Positions 41,735 to 50,634 of a stretch of DNA of 64,000 nucleotides are shown here, piece after piece. The stretch covers positions 32,902 to 96,901 of the forward strand of contig DASXBJ010000031.1 in NCBI GenBank assembly GCA_036491755.1, written 5' to 3'. Each line of letters starts with the position of its first letter. The first letter of the stretch is position 1. The DNA comes from DASXBJ01 sp036491755 (GTDB lineage: Bacteria; Chloroflexota; Dormibacteria; Dormibacterales; Dormibacteraceae). A model generated the notes under the pieces. The model saw only the letters and a program-made list of their open reading frames with translations, ran no database searches and was not told the DNA's origin. The position numbers and the translations under genes are program-made.

Positions 41735-42125
41735 GGTTGTCAAGGCGCCGTCGCGCGCCTGGGAGTGGCTGGGGCTGCGGCTGGTCGAGACAGGCGACGG
41801 GACCGCAACGGTCGACATGACCACGACCGAGGACATGACAAACCACTCCGGTTTCGTCCACGGTGGGTTGATCAGCACGCTGGCCGACTCCGCGATGGGC
41901 CGGTCGTTGCGTACGCTGAAACCCGGGGTCGCTCGGGCTATGAGCTTCGACCTCAAGCTCAACTTCATCGCGGCGGCGAGGATCGGCGAGACTCTGCGGG
42001 CGAAGGGCCGGGTCATTCACGCGGGCCGGCGGACCGCGGTCACGGAGTGCAGGGTCGAGGGAGAGGATCACAGGCTCGTCGCCACGGCCAGCGCGACGTT
42101 TGCGGTCACACGAGAAAAGGAATAA
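41727..42125 (+). CDS. PaaI-type hotdog thioesterase (copy 2)
   Basis: A 132-residue hotdog protein with NHSGFVHGGLISTLADSAMG, the PaaI family motif, and a typical C-terminal beta sheet ending KGRVIHAGRRTAVTECRV. The two hotdog genes may form a heteromer or act on different acyl-CoAs. It starts 8 bases inside copy 1 and ends 12 bases before uvrA. Confidence 0.82.
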   Translation: MSEVVKAPSRAWEWLGLRLVETGDGTATVDMTTTEDMTNHSGFVHGGLISTLADSAMGRSLRTLKPGVARAMSFDLKLNFIAAARIGETLRAKGRVIHAGRRTAVTECRVEGEDHRLVATASATFAVTREKE

Positions 42126-42137
42126 CCCACAGTTCCC

Positions 42138-45023
42138 ATGCCGATCGATCACATCACCATTCGCGGCGCGCGAGAGCACAACCTCAAGAACGTCACGTTG
42201 ACGATTCCGCGCGACAAGCTCGTCGTGTTCACCGGGCTGTCGGGGTCCGGCAAGTCGTCGCTCGCGTTCGACACGATCTACGCCGAAGGCCAGCGCCGCT
42301 ACGTGGAGTCGTTGTCCGCGTACGCCCGTCAGTTCCTCGGGCAGATGGAGAAGCCGGATGTCGACACCATCGAGGGCCTGTCGCCCGCGATCTCGATCGA
42401 CCAGAAAGGCACATCGAAAAACCCACGGTCGACCGTCGGGACGGTCACCGAGGTGTACGACTATCTCCGCCTCCTGTACGCGCGAATCGGACATCCGCAC
42501 TGCCCGGTGTGCGGGCGGGAGGTGCGGCGCCAGACCGTCGACCAGATGGCCGACCACGTCGAGAAGCTGCCCAAGGGAACGCGGGTCCTGGTCCTCGGCC
42601 CGATCGTGAAGGGACGCAAGGGTGAGTACCGCTCGCTGATAGAAGACGTCCGCAAGTCCGGTTTCGTGCGCGTGCGGGTCGACGGCAGCCTGTACGAGAT
42701 CGGCGAGACGATTCCCATGGACAAGAACAAGAAACACGACGTCCAGGTGGTCGTCGACCGAATCGTCATCGGTCCTGAGCAGCGCAGCCGGCTCGTCGAG
42801 TCGATCGAGACGGCCGCGAGATTGGGTGGCGGCTCTGTGATCGTGGTCCCGTCGGAAGGGGATGAGATCCAGATGTCGCAGGATTTTGCGTGTCCGTACG
42901 ACGGCACGAGCGTGCCGGAGCCCGAGCCGCGCAACTTCTCGTTCAACAACCCGCACGGAGCGTGCACGACCTGCACCGGCATCGGATTCCAGCTCGTCGT
43001 GGACGGCGACCTCGTGGTACCCGACCCATCGCTCTCGCTGCGCGAGGGCGCGGTCGCTGCTTGGAGCCGCTCGCAGTTCTTCTATCCCGAGCTGCTCGAA
43101 TCGGTCAGCAAGTATTTCGGAATCGACATGGACAAGCCATGGTCGAAGCTGCCCAAGCAGCAGCGCGACATGCTGCTCAACGGCACGGCGGAAAAGAAGA
43201 TCCGCTTCGGCTACAAGAACCAGTACGGCCACTCGCGGTGGTACGAGGCCCCCTTCGAAGGGGTGATCGCGAACCTGCAGCGCCGGTACGAGGAGACCCA
43301 GTCCGAATACCTGAAGACCGAGCTCGAGCGCTACATGTCGGACAAGCCGTGCCCGGCGTGCAAGGGCCGGCGGCTCAAGCCGGAGTCGCTCGCGGTCACG
43401 GTCGCGGCCAGCAACATCGCCGAGGTATGCGCCCTCTCAGTCAGCAAGGCGATCAGCTTTTTCGACGGGCTTGACCTCACCGAGCGCGAGCAGCTCATCG
43501 CGCGAGGCGTCCTCAAAGAGATTCGCGAGCGGCTGCAGTTCATGATCGACGTGGGCCTTGAATATCTGACGGTCGATCGCGCGGCCAACACCCTTTCGGG
43601 CGGTGAGTCTCAGCGCATCCGGCTGGCCACCCAGATCGGCTCCAAGCTCATGGGGGTGCTGTACATCCTTGACGAGCCGTCGATCGGGTTGCACCAGCGC
43701 GACAACCGCCGGCTCATCAACACCCTGCTGCGGCTGCGCGACCTCGGCAACACGTTGATCGTGGTCGAGCACGACGAGGAGACGATCCGGTCGGCGGACT
43801 ACATGGTCGACATCGGCCCGGCTGCCGGCGAGCACGGCGGCCAGATCATCGCCGCCGGGACCGTGGATGAGGTGCTGCGCGATCCGAACTCTCTCACGGC
43901 CGCATTCCTGCGTGGCGACCGCGAGATTCCAATCCCCGCCAAGCGACGGAAGGGCAATGGCAAGCGCCTGGTCGTCCGCGGTGCGCGGGCCAACAACTTG
44001 AAGAACCTGGACGTTGCGATTCCGCTGGGCACGTTTGTCGCTGTCTCAGGCGTGAGCGGCTCAGGCAAATCCTCGCTGGTCACAGACATCCTGAGCCGCA
44101 AGGTCGCCCAGCACTTCTACCGAGCGAAGGATCGGCCGGGTCCTCACGACTCGATCGAGGGCCTGGAGCACCTCGACAAGGCGATCGACATCGACCAGTC
44201 TCCGATCGGGCGGACGCCACGCAGCAACCCCGCGACGTACACCGGGATGTTCACCTACATGCGCGACCTGTTCGCGAGCCTGCCCGAGGCCAAGATGCGC
44301 GGCTACAAGCCGGGCCGATTCAGCTTCAACGTGAAGGGCGGCCGGTGCGAAGCCTGCCAGGGCGACGGGATCATCCAGATCGAGATGCATTTCCTGCCCG
44401 ACGTCTACGTCCCATGCGAGGTGTGCCACGGCACGCGCTACTCGCGCGAGGTGCAGGAGGTCAAGTTCCGCGGCCACTCGATCTCCGACGTGCTCGAGAT
44501 GACGGTCGACGAGGCGCTGGAGGTGTTCGAGAACGTCCCCACGATCAAGACCAAGCTGCGGACGCTCCACGACGTGGGCCTCGGCTACATCAGGCTCGGG
44601 CAGCCGGCGACGCAGCTGTCGGGCGGCGAGGCGCAGCGGGTCAAGCTCTCCGCCGAACTCTCGCGACGGGACACCGGCCGCACCCTCTACCTTCTGGACG
44701 AGCCGACGACAGGTCTCCACTACGCCGACGTCGAGCGCCTGCTGGCCGTTCTGCACCGCCTGGTCGACCACGGCAACACGGTCGTGGTCATCGAGCACAA
44801 TCTCGACGTGCTGAAGACTGCGGACTGGCTGATCGACCTGGGACCCGAAGGTGGAGAGAAGGGCGGCTTCGTCATCGCCGAGGGCACCCCGGAACAGCTG
44901 GTCGCGAACCCTGCGTCGGCGACGGGCCACTACCTGAAGCCGCCGCTGACGCGCGCCGGACGTATCCCCGCGCGCTCCAATGGTGCCCATCGCATCCGCC
45001 GGCCGAAAGTCGCTGTCGGCTGA
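42138..45023 (+). CDS. uvrA: UvrABC system protein A
   Basis: A 961-residue UvrA, normal length. First ATPase: GLSGSGKSSLAFDT near residue 32, LSGGESQRIRLATQIG; second: VSGVSGSGKSSLVTDIL and LSGGEAQRVKLSAEL. Zinc modules are C-x2-C (CPVCG), CPYD ... CTTC and CEACQGDG ... CEVC. It recognises DNA lesions and loads UvrB. ATG 42138 precedes PIDHITIRGAREHNLKNV. The MFS gene starts inside its last 44 bases. Confidence 0.97.
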   Translation: MPIDHITIRGAREHNLKNVTLTIPRDKLVVFTGLSGSGKSSLAFDTIYAEGQRRYVESLSAYARQFLGQMEKPDVDTIEGLSPAISIDQKGTSKNPRSTVGTVTEVYDYLRLLYARIGHPHCPVCGREVRRQTVDQMADHVEKLPKGTRVLVLGPIVKGRKGEYRSLIEDVRKSGFVRVRVDGSLYEIGETIPMDKNKKHDVQVVVDRIVIGPEQRSRLVESIETAARLGGGSVIVVPSEGDEIQMSQDFACPYDGTSVPEPEPRNFSFNNPHGACTTCTGIGFQLVVDGDLVVPDPSLSLREGAVAAWSRSQFFYPELLESVSKYFGIDMDKPWSKLPKQQRDMLLNGTAEKKIRFGYKNQYGHSRWYEAPFEGVIANLQRRYEETQSEYLKTELERYMSDKPCPACKGRRLKPESLAVTVAASNIAEVCALSVSKAISFFDGLDLTEREQLIARGVLKEIRERLQFMIDVGLEYLTVDRAANTLSGGESQRIRLATQIGSKLMGVLYILDEPSIGLHQRDNRRLINTLLRLRDLGNTLIVVEHDEETIRSADYMVDIGPAAGEHGGQIIAAGTVDEVLRDPNSLTAAFLRGDREIPIPAKRRKGNGKRLVVRGARANNLKNLDVAIPLGTFVAVSGVSGSGKSSLVTDILSRKVAQHFYRAKDRPGPHDSIEGLEHLDKAIDIDQSPIGRTPRSNPATYTGMFTYMRDLFASLPEAKMRGYKPGRFSFNVKGGRCEACQGDGIIQIEMHFLPDVYVPCEVCHGTRYSREVQEVKFRGHSISDVLEMTVDEALEVFENVPTIKTKLRTLHDVGLGYIRLGQPATQLSGGEAQRVKLSAELSRRDTGRTLYLLDEPTTGLHYADVERLLAVLHRLVDHGNTVVVIEHNLDVLKTADWLIDLGPEGGEKGGFVIAEGTPEQLVANPASATGHYLKPPLTRAGRIPARSNGAHRIRRPKVAVG

Positions 45024-46248
45024 CCACATTCTGAAAGAGCGCAGCGAGGCGACTTACGGCGCGCTCCTGCGCGTGCCCGGTTTTCAGCGCCTCTACGTGG
45101 GGCTGCTCCTGGGCCGCATGGCCGGCTCCATGCTCTTCGTGGCGCTGGTCCTGTTCGTGCTGCAGCGTTATCACTCGCCGCAGCTTGCCGGCATCACGGC
45201 TTTCATGGCGGCCCTGCCCGGGATCATCGTGTCGCCACTGGCCGGCGCCCTGCTCGACCGGTTCGGTCGGGCTCGGCTCGTCGTTCTCGACTACGCGGTG
45301 GCGGCCGCGGCGCTGGGGCTCATCGCGGGCTTGTCGGCTCTGCACGTGCTGGCGGCGCCGCTTCTGCTGCTCATCGTCACCATCGCCTCGCTCACCAACC
45401 CGCTGAGCTGGGCCGGGGCGCGGTCGCTGTTTCCGATCCTGGCGCCCCGCCACCTGTGGGAGCGCGCGAACGGGCTGGACAGCAGCGGGCATGTCATCGC
45501 CACACTGCTCGCATCGCCCCTGGCGGGCACGCTGGTCGGCTGGCTTGGGGGCGAGTGGGCGCTGGCCTTCGCGGGAGCGGTGTACGTGGTGGCTGCGGCG
45601 GTGATGCTTCGCCTGCCGGACCCTCGCAGCTCAAAGGCGCAGGTGGGTTCGGTCCTGGGCAACGCCTGGCGAGGCCTCGTCTACACGCTGCGCAACCCGA
45701 CCCTGAGCGGACTGGCGCTGACCCTGAGCATGTACAACGTCGGCAACGGGATCCTCGCGATCACCGTGCCCGTCCTCGTCCTCAGCCGGCTGCACATGGG
45801 ACCGACCACAGTCGGCTTCGTGTGGGGCGGCATGGGAGCGGCGGGCCTGGCGTCGGCGCTGGTCGCCGGCCGCTTCTCGAGCGAGGGCCGCGAACGCCAG
45901 ATGATGATGGGATCGATCCTGGTGGCGGCCGCCGCGACCGCCTTGCTGCCGTTCGCGAACAGCATCATCGTTGTGGGGGCGGCGATGGCGCTGTACGGCC
46001 TGGCCAGCGGGCCGTTCGACATCGGCCTCTTCACGCTGCGGCAGCGCCGGACAGACCCCGCCTGGTTCGGACGCGCTTTTGCGGTATCCATGTCCCTGAA
46101 CTCCGTCGGCAGCCCGGTCGGGTCGGCCCTGGCCGGTCCTGTGATCGGCTGGTCTCTCAACCTCGCGCTCTGGATCGCCGCGGGCGCAGCGCTGGTCGCG
46201 GCGCTGTTTCCGCTACTCGCCATTCCGGCGACGGAAGACTCAGGCTAG
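44980..46248 (+). CDS. MFS transporter
   Basis: A 422-residue 12-helix major facilitator protein. After about 30 residues of cytoplasmic N-terminus, GLLLGRMAGSMLFVALVLFVLQ starts the first helix; GALLDRFGRARLVVLD matches the loop 2-3 motif. It resembles exporters of the macrolide-type MFS families. The 44-base overlap with uvrA suggests coupled translation. The end overlaps the convergent DUF4190 gene by 4 bases. Substrate unknown. Confidence 0.85.
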   Translation: MVPIASAGRKSLSADHILKERSEATYGALLRVPGFQRLYVGLLLGRMAGSMLFVALVLFVLQRYHSPQLAGITAFMAALPGIIVSPLAGALLDRFGRARLVVLDYAVAAAALGLIAGLSALHVLAAPLLLLIVTIASLTNPLSWAGARSLFPILAPRHLWERANGLDSSGHVIATLLASPLAGTLVGWLGGEWALAFAGAVYVVAAAVMLRLPDPRSSKAQVGSVLGNAWRGLVYTLRNPTLSGLALTLSMYNVGNGILAITVPVLVLSRLHMGPTTVGFVWGGMGAAGLASALVAGRFSSEGRERQMMMGSILVAAAATALLPFANSIIVVGAAMALYGLASGPFDIGLFTLRQRRTDPAWFGRAFAVSMSLNSVGSPVGSALAGPVIGWSLNLALWIAAGAALVAALFPLLAIPATEDSG

Positions 46249-46676
46249 CGGTGGAAGGCCACCCCGAAAAGCGTCACTCCCAGCACGAAGATCAGGAAGA
46301 TCAGCAGCAGGACCAGGAGGCCAAGCAGCGCCAGGTGGATGATGCCGATGATCATGCCCGCGGTTGCCATGCCCATGCCCTGCTCGCCTGTCTCACGGAT
46401 CTGCTGTCGGGCCATGTAGCCGGTGACCACAGCGACCAGGGCCACTGTGAGGCCGCCGACCCCCGGGATGATGTGCGCGAAGAAGGATCCGATTCCCGCG
46501 ACCAGGCTGATGACGGCGAGGCTGTTGGTCTTGTTGGCCGACGTCGTGTAAAGCGGAGCGGACGGGTTGTGAGGCACGGTCGTCGTCGGCTCGACCTGCT
46601 GTCCCGCAATTTGCGTGGGTGAGCTTGCGGGCGGCGGTGGCGGGGGTGCCGGGAGATCGCTCGGAGGTGTGCTCAC
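46245..46676 (-). CDS. DUF4190-type membrane protein (copy A)
   Basis: A 143-residue protein: a Pro-rich N-terminus (residues 8-30, PAPPPPPPASSP) and three hydrophobic segments with SLVAGIGSFFAHIIPGVGG and GYMARQQIRETGEQGMGMA, the DUF4190 pattern. GTG 46676 is 6 nt after a TAGACT box. Function unknown. Confidence 0.7.
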   Translation of the reverse strand: MSTPPSDLPAPPPPPPASSPTQIAGQQVEPTTTVPHNPSAPLYTTSANKTNSLAVISLVAGIGSFFAHIIPGVGGLTVALVAVVTGYMARQQIRETGEQGMGMATAGMIIGIIHLALLGLLVLLLIFLIFVLGVTLFGVAFHR

Positions 46677-46682
46677 GGCGCC

Positions 46683-46688
46683 AGTCTA
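46683..46688 (-). promoter_or_regulatory. TAGACT -10 box before DUF4190 copy A
   Basis: TAGACT (minus strand) ends exactly 6 nt before the GTG at 46676, leaderless spacing. The box overlaps the last codon area of copy B. Confidence 0.45.
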
Positions 46689-47054
46689 CCCGCCCTGCAC
46701 GGGCGAGGGGCTCGGGCCTGAGTGGGTGGAGGCGATGGCGAAGAACAAGACGAAAAACAGGATGTAACCGGCAATGAAAAGGAAGAAAAGACCGATCGCG
46801 ACGTAGCCGATGATGAGGCCGGCGAGGGCCAGCGAGCCGCCGGATTCACCGGTCCCTTTGATCTGCTGGCGAGCGATGTGGCCCGTGATCACCGCGATGA
46901 GGCCGCCGAAGCACCAGGTGCCGATGATCGTCGAGGCGGCGAAGCAGATGCTGACGATCGCCCACGGGTTGTACGGCCGCGCCGGGCTCATCGCGATGTG
47001 GCCCGCCGGCGGCGGTGGGGGCGGTGGAGGCAGCGTCGGAGTTGCCTGCGGCAC
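46686..47054 (-). CDS. DUF4190-type membrane protein (copy B)
   Basis: A 122-residue protein similar to copy A: Pro-rich start (PPPPPPPPAGH), then NPWAIVSICFAAS, GHIARQQIKGTGESGGSLALAG and two further hydrophobic helices. It is 9 bases upstream of copy A on the same strand. GTG 47054 is again 6 nt after TAGACT. The two genes look like a tandem duplication each with its own promoter. Confidence 0.7.
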   Translation of the reverse strand: MPQATPTLPPPPPPPPAGHIAMSPARPYNPWAIVSICFAASTIIGTWCFGGLIAVITGHIARQQIKGTGESGGSLALAGLIIGYVAIGLFFLFIAGYILFFVLFFAIASTHSGPSPSPVQGG

Positions 47055-47060
47055 GCGAGC

Positions 47061-47066
47061 AGTCTA
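47061..47066 (-). promoter_or_regulatory. TAGACT -10 box before DUF4190 copy B
   Basis: TAGACT (minus strand) ends 6 nt before the GTG at 47054, identical to the arrangement for copy A. Confidence 0.45.
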
Positions 47067-47077
47067 CGGGCACTCCA

Positions 47078-47083
47078 TACAAT
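47078..47083 (+). promoter_or_regulatory. uvrC -10 box (TACAAT)
   Basis: TACAAT ends 8 nt before the uvrC GTG at 47092, leaving a leader of about 1-2 nt. It lies between the divergent DUF4190 and uvrC genes. Confidence 0.45.
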
Positions 47084-47091
47084 CGATTGCA

Positions 47092-48942
47092 GTGGCGGTT
47101 TCCCTCGAAGAGACGATCAAGAGAAGGCTGCAGGCGGTGCCTGAAAGCCCGGGCGTGTACCTGTTCCGGGACAACCGAAGCCAGGTGATCTACGTCGGCA
47201 AGGCGCTGCGCCTGCGCGACCGGCTGCGCTCCTACTTCACGCCGGGCTATGCCCAGACGGCCAGGGTCGCCGACATGATCCGCAGGGCCAACGATTTCGA
47301 GTTCGTCACGACCGCGAACGAGGTCGAGGCCCTGGTGCTCGAGAACAATCTCATCAAGAACTACCGGCCGCGATTCAACATCCGCCTGAAGGACGACAAG
47401 AACTACCTCTATCTGAAGCTGCCCGTGACCGAGGAGTTTCCTCGCGTCCACTACTCGCGGCGTGTCCAGAACGACGGCGCGCGTTACTTCGGCCCTTACA
47501 CGTCGGCCCTGTCGCTGCGCGGAACAGTCAAGTCGATCCGCCAGCTCCTGCCGTTCCGGACCTGCTCGGACGAGATCTTCAGGCAGGGCAAGGTCTGCCT
47601 GGACTTCCACATCAAGCGATGTCCTGGCCCGTGCGAAGGCCGGATCTCATCCGAGGACTACAGGGCGCGTATCAACGAGGTGGCGCTTTTCATGGAAGGG
47701 CGGTCCGACGTCCTGGTGCGCGAGCTGAAGGACCGCATGGACGTCGCCGCGAACGGTCTCGACTTCGAGAATGCGGCGCGCTATCGCGATCAGCTGCAAT
47801 CGATCGAGCGCATCGCAGATCGACAGAAGGTCGTCACGCGCGGCCGCGACGACGAGGACATAGTTGCCTACGCGCGCAACGGCAACGACGTTTTCGTCGA
47901 GGTTGCGTACATCAGGCAGGGCAAGATGGTCGGGCACGACGGCCACCCGCTCGATGGTGCGGGCGACGCGCCCGAGTCTGAGCTCCTGCGTGGCTTCGTC
48001 CTGCAGTACTACTCGAGCGCCACCCATGTTCCGCGATCCGTGATCCTGCCTGGCCCCATCGAGGAGACCGACCTGATCGCAGGTTGGCTCACCGAAAAAC
48101 GTGGCGGACCGGTCTCGATCGAGGTACCGCAGCGCGGCCGAAAGCGCGCCCTGGTGACGCAATTGGCGGAGACGGCCACGCAGGAGCTTCAGCAGCAGCG
48201 CATCCAGGCCGACTACGACCGCAGCCGCACGGAACCGATGCTTGCTGCCCTGGCCGAAGCGCTCGACCTCGAGACGCCCCCCAAGCGGATCGAGTGCTAC
48301 GACATCTCCAACATCCAGGGCGACTCGGCGGTCGGCGCGATGGTGGTGTTCGAGGACGGCCGGCCGCGCAACGAGCACTACCGCCACTTCAGGATCCGGT
48401 ATGCGCCAGGTCCGAACGACTTCGCCATGCTGCAGGAGATCTTGCGGCGCCGCCTCGAACGCCTGGAATCAGCGCAGAGGCGGGAGGACGCGGAAGTCGT
48501 TGGCGATCGCTCGTTCACGAGCCGGCCGGACCTCATCCTCATTGACGGTGGCCGGGGGCAGCTCAGCGCGGCGCTCGAGGTCCTCGAGTCGTCCGGCTAC
48601 GCGGACATCCCGACGTTTGCCCTGGCCAAGGAGCGCGAGGAGATCTTCGCCCCGGGAAGGGCCGAGCCCATCATCCAGGAGCGGAGCTCGCCCGGCATGT
48701 TCCTCGTCCAGCGCATCCGCGACGAGGCGCATCGATTCGCGATCACGCATCACCGCAAGGTGCGCTCGCGCAAGGCGCTCACCTCGCCGCTCGATTCGGT
48801 CGAAGGGATCGGGCCCGCCCGCAAGCGCGCCCTCCTGCGACACTTCGGGTCGGTGCAGGCCATACGAGAGGCGCCGGTGGAGGAGATCGTCAAGCTCGGA
48901 GTCCCGGAACGCCTCGCCAAGCGCTTGAAGGAAACCCTGTGA
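47092..48942 (+). CDS. uvrC: UvrABC system protein C
   Basis: A 616-residue excinuclease subunit. GTG 47092 gives VAVSLEETIKRRLQAVPESPGVYLF, the usual start of the GIY-YIG domain (VYLFRDNRSQVIYVGKALRLRDRL). UVR-type UvrB contact is about residues 200-235 (NGLDFENAARYRDQL). The endonuclease fold follows with YDISNIQGDSAVGAMVVF and LILIDGGRGQLSAA, then the C-terminal helix-hairpin-helix (SVEGIGPARKRALLRHFG). It makes both incisions around a lesion. It precedes the RapZ-like gene by 17 bases. Confidence 0.96.
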   Translation: MAVSLEETIKRRLQAVPESPGVYLFRDNRSQVIYVGKALRLRDRLRSYFTPGYAQTARVADMIRRANDFEFVTTANEVEALVLENNLIKNYRPRFNIRLKDDKNYLYLKLPVTEEFPRVHYSRRVQNDGARYFGPYTSALSLRGTVKSIRQLLPFRTCSDEIFRQGKVCLDFHIKRCPGPCEGRISSEDYRARINEVALFMEGRSDVLVRELKDRMDVAANGLDFENAARYRDQLQSIERIADRQKVVTRGRDDEDIVAYARNGNDVFVEVAYIRQGKMVGHDGHPLDGAGDAPESELLRGFVLQYYSSATHVPRSVILPGPIEETDLIAGWLTEKRGGPVSIEVPQRGRKRALVTQLAETATQELQQQRIQADYDRSRTEPMLAALAEALDLETPPKRIECYDISNIQGDSAVGAMVVFEDGRPRNEHYRHFRIRYAPGPNDFAMLQEILRRRLERLESAQRREDAEVVGDRSFTSRPDLILIDGGRGQLSAALEVLESSGYADIPTFALAKEREEIFAPGRAEPIIQERSSPGMFLVQRIRDEAHRFAITHHRKVRSRKALTSPLDSVEGIGPARKRALLRHFGSVQAIREAPVEEIVKLGVPERLAKRLKETL

Positions 48943-48958
48943 GCTCAGGCTCCCGGCT

Positions 48959-49633
48959 GTGACCCTGGTGATCGTGGGCGGACCCGACCAGAACCAGGTC
49001 GACGAGGCGGTCAGCGTCTTTCTCGACTCCGGCTTCCAGCTGGCGCGGTGGCTCTCCGCGTGGGATGAGTCAGACGCGGTGATGCCGCTGCGCGGCGATT
49101 CCGTCGAGGTGCTGAAGGACGCGGACCGGCAGGGCATCCGGTATGCGCTGGTGCATGTCGGGGCGGCTGACGGCCGCACCGGCGGCAGCCACGATCGGGC
49201 CCATCACCGCGTGGATGTCTCCGGGCTCCGCGAGCTGGCGGGCCGGCTGCGCTCGCGCCAGAGGCTCCTCGTCACCTGCCTTGCGTTCGGCTACAAGAAC
49301 GGAATTCCCCAAGAAGCGTCTTGGGTGGTCGACGCGAGGCTGCTCGACAACCCCTACTGGGTGGAGGAGCTGCGCCCGCTCGATGGACGCGACCCGCGCG
49401 TCCGCGAATACGTGATCAACCAGGCGGCCGCCCAGGAGCTCCTCGACAACCTCGAGCGGACGCTTCGAGCGGCCATTCCGCACTACCGCGAGCGGGGACG
49501 CTCGCAGCTCGTGGTCGCATTCGGGTGCACCGGCGGACGCCACCGCTCGGTCGCGATGGCAAGAGAGCTCGCGTCGCGGCTGGAGCAGTTGGACGGCATC
49601 GACGTCGAGTTCGCGGCCCGCGAGCTGGCATAA
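48959..49633 (+). CDS. RapZ/YvcJ-like protein with decayed P-loop domain
   Basis: A 224-residue protein. Residues 104-224 match the RapZ C-terminal domain: FGYKNGIPQEASWVVDARLLDNPYW, LDGRDPRV and GCTGGRHRSV (189-198), which binds RNA or metabolite in RapZ. Residues 1-103 align with the P-loop kinase domain only loosely: the Walker A site is GGPDQNQVDEA (no GKS/T), and the domain is about 50 residues shorter than usual. So nucleotide binding there should be lost. Position after uvrC is the classical location of yvcJ/rapZ. Confidence 0.78.
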   Translation: MTLVIVGGPDQNQVDEAVSVFLDSGFQLARWLSAWDESDAVMPLRGDSVEVLKDADRQGIRYALVHVGAADGRTGGSHDRAHHRVDVSGLRELAGRLRSRQRLLVTCLAFGYKNGIPQEASWVVDARLLDNPYWVEELRPLDGRDPRVREYVINQAAAQELLDNLERTLRAAIPHYRERGRSQLVVAFGCTGGRHRSVAMARELASRLEQLDGIDVEFAARELA

Positions 49634-49636
49634 GGC

Positions 49637-50578
49637 TTGACGCGCGCGCTGGTTCTCGGGGGCGCAGGCTTCATCGGAGTCGCGGCGTGCAAGGAGCTGA
49701 TGCGGCGCGGCGTCGAAACCATCGCCGCCGGCAGGAAGGATCGGCCGTACGGCACGTTCACCAGCTACGTCGCGTTCGACCGCTCGGACGAGGAGCAGCT
49801 CACGAGCGCGCTCGCTCAGGTGCAGCCGGACGTGCTGCTCGACCTCGCCTGCTACCAGCCCGCCGAGGTTCTCGCCGTGGCGCGCCGGTTCAAGGGCGGG
49901 CGATATGTCTTTGTCTCGACCGGGGTTTATCCCAACCTCGATGGCCAACCGGCTCGGGAGGAGGACTTCGTGCCCCTGCGCGGCGAGCCGCCGGCGGCGT
50001 CCGACTACCTGGAGGGCAAGCGATGGTGCGAAACCGTGCTCGCCCGGTCCAGTGGCCTGCCATGGACCGTCATCCGTCCGCCCGCCGTCTTCGGGCCCGC
50101 CGACCACACCTTGCGGATCGCCGCTTATATGCAGCGGGTCGCCGACGGTGGTCCGCTGCTGGTACCGGTCGAGTCGTACGAAAGGCAGGCGGGCCTGGCG
50201 TGGGTGAAAGACATCGGCTTTGCCTGCGCGCTTGCGTGCGACCTCCGCAAGGACACGATCCGCAAGGCGTACAACGCGGCGTTCGACGGCGTGAGCCTGC
50301 GCGACCTCATCGAGGGCATCGCCCAGGCCATGGGAGTGCCGGCCCGAATCCATCCGATGCCGTTCGCTCAGCTGCCTGACGGCGCCAGCCCGTATGGCCC
50401 AGATCCGAAGCGGTCCGCGGGCTACGTGCTCGACAGGGCGCGAGCGGAGCTCGACTTCGAGCCGTCCGCCCTCGGGGACGCGCTCGCCGAAACGCTGGCG
50501 TGGTACCGCGTGGCGCGACCGTCACATCCCGGTTACGAAAACCGCGCCCAGGAGCTCGCCATCGCCGGATCGGCGTGA
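49637..50578 (+). CDS. NAD-dependent epimerase/dehydratase family protein
   Basis: A 313-residue SDR-type protein with the Rossmann motif GGAGFIG (residues about 7-13) and FVSTGVYP in place of the Ser of the active-site triad; the Tyr-Lys pair reads YLEGKRWCE, so a Tyr-x3-Lys site exists. WTVIRPPAVFGP is typical of extended SDRs. Start is TTG. Substrate, most likely a nucleotide sugar, is unknown. It sits 3 bases after the RapZ-like gene. Confidence 0.78.
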   Translation: MTRALVLGGAGFIGVAACKELMRRGVETIAAGRKDRPYGTFTSYVAFDRSDEEQLTSALAQVQPDVLLDLACYQPAEVLAVARRFKGGRYVFVSTGVYPNLDGQPAREEDFVPLRGEPPAASDYLEGKRWCETVLARSSGLPWTVIRPPAVFGPADHTLRIAAYMQRVADGGPLLVPVESYERQAGLAWVKDIGFACALACDLRKDTIRKAYNAAFDGVSLRDLIEGIAQAMGVPARIHPMPFAQLPDGASPYGPDPKRSAGYVLDRARAELDFEPSALGDALAETLAWYRVARPSHPGYENRAQELAIAGSA

Positions 50579-50628
50579 GATGCCCGCGCAGGGCTTTGAA
50601 GTTCCAGGTCCCGGCGTGCGCCGGATCG

Positions 50629-50634
50629 TAGGAT
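50629..50634 (+). promoter_or_regulatory. -10 box (TAGGAT) before the sensor kinase
   Basis: TAGGAT ends 7 nt before the second ATG (50642) of the kinase gene, leaderless spacing; the first ATG (50633) overlaps the box. Confidence 0.4.
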
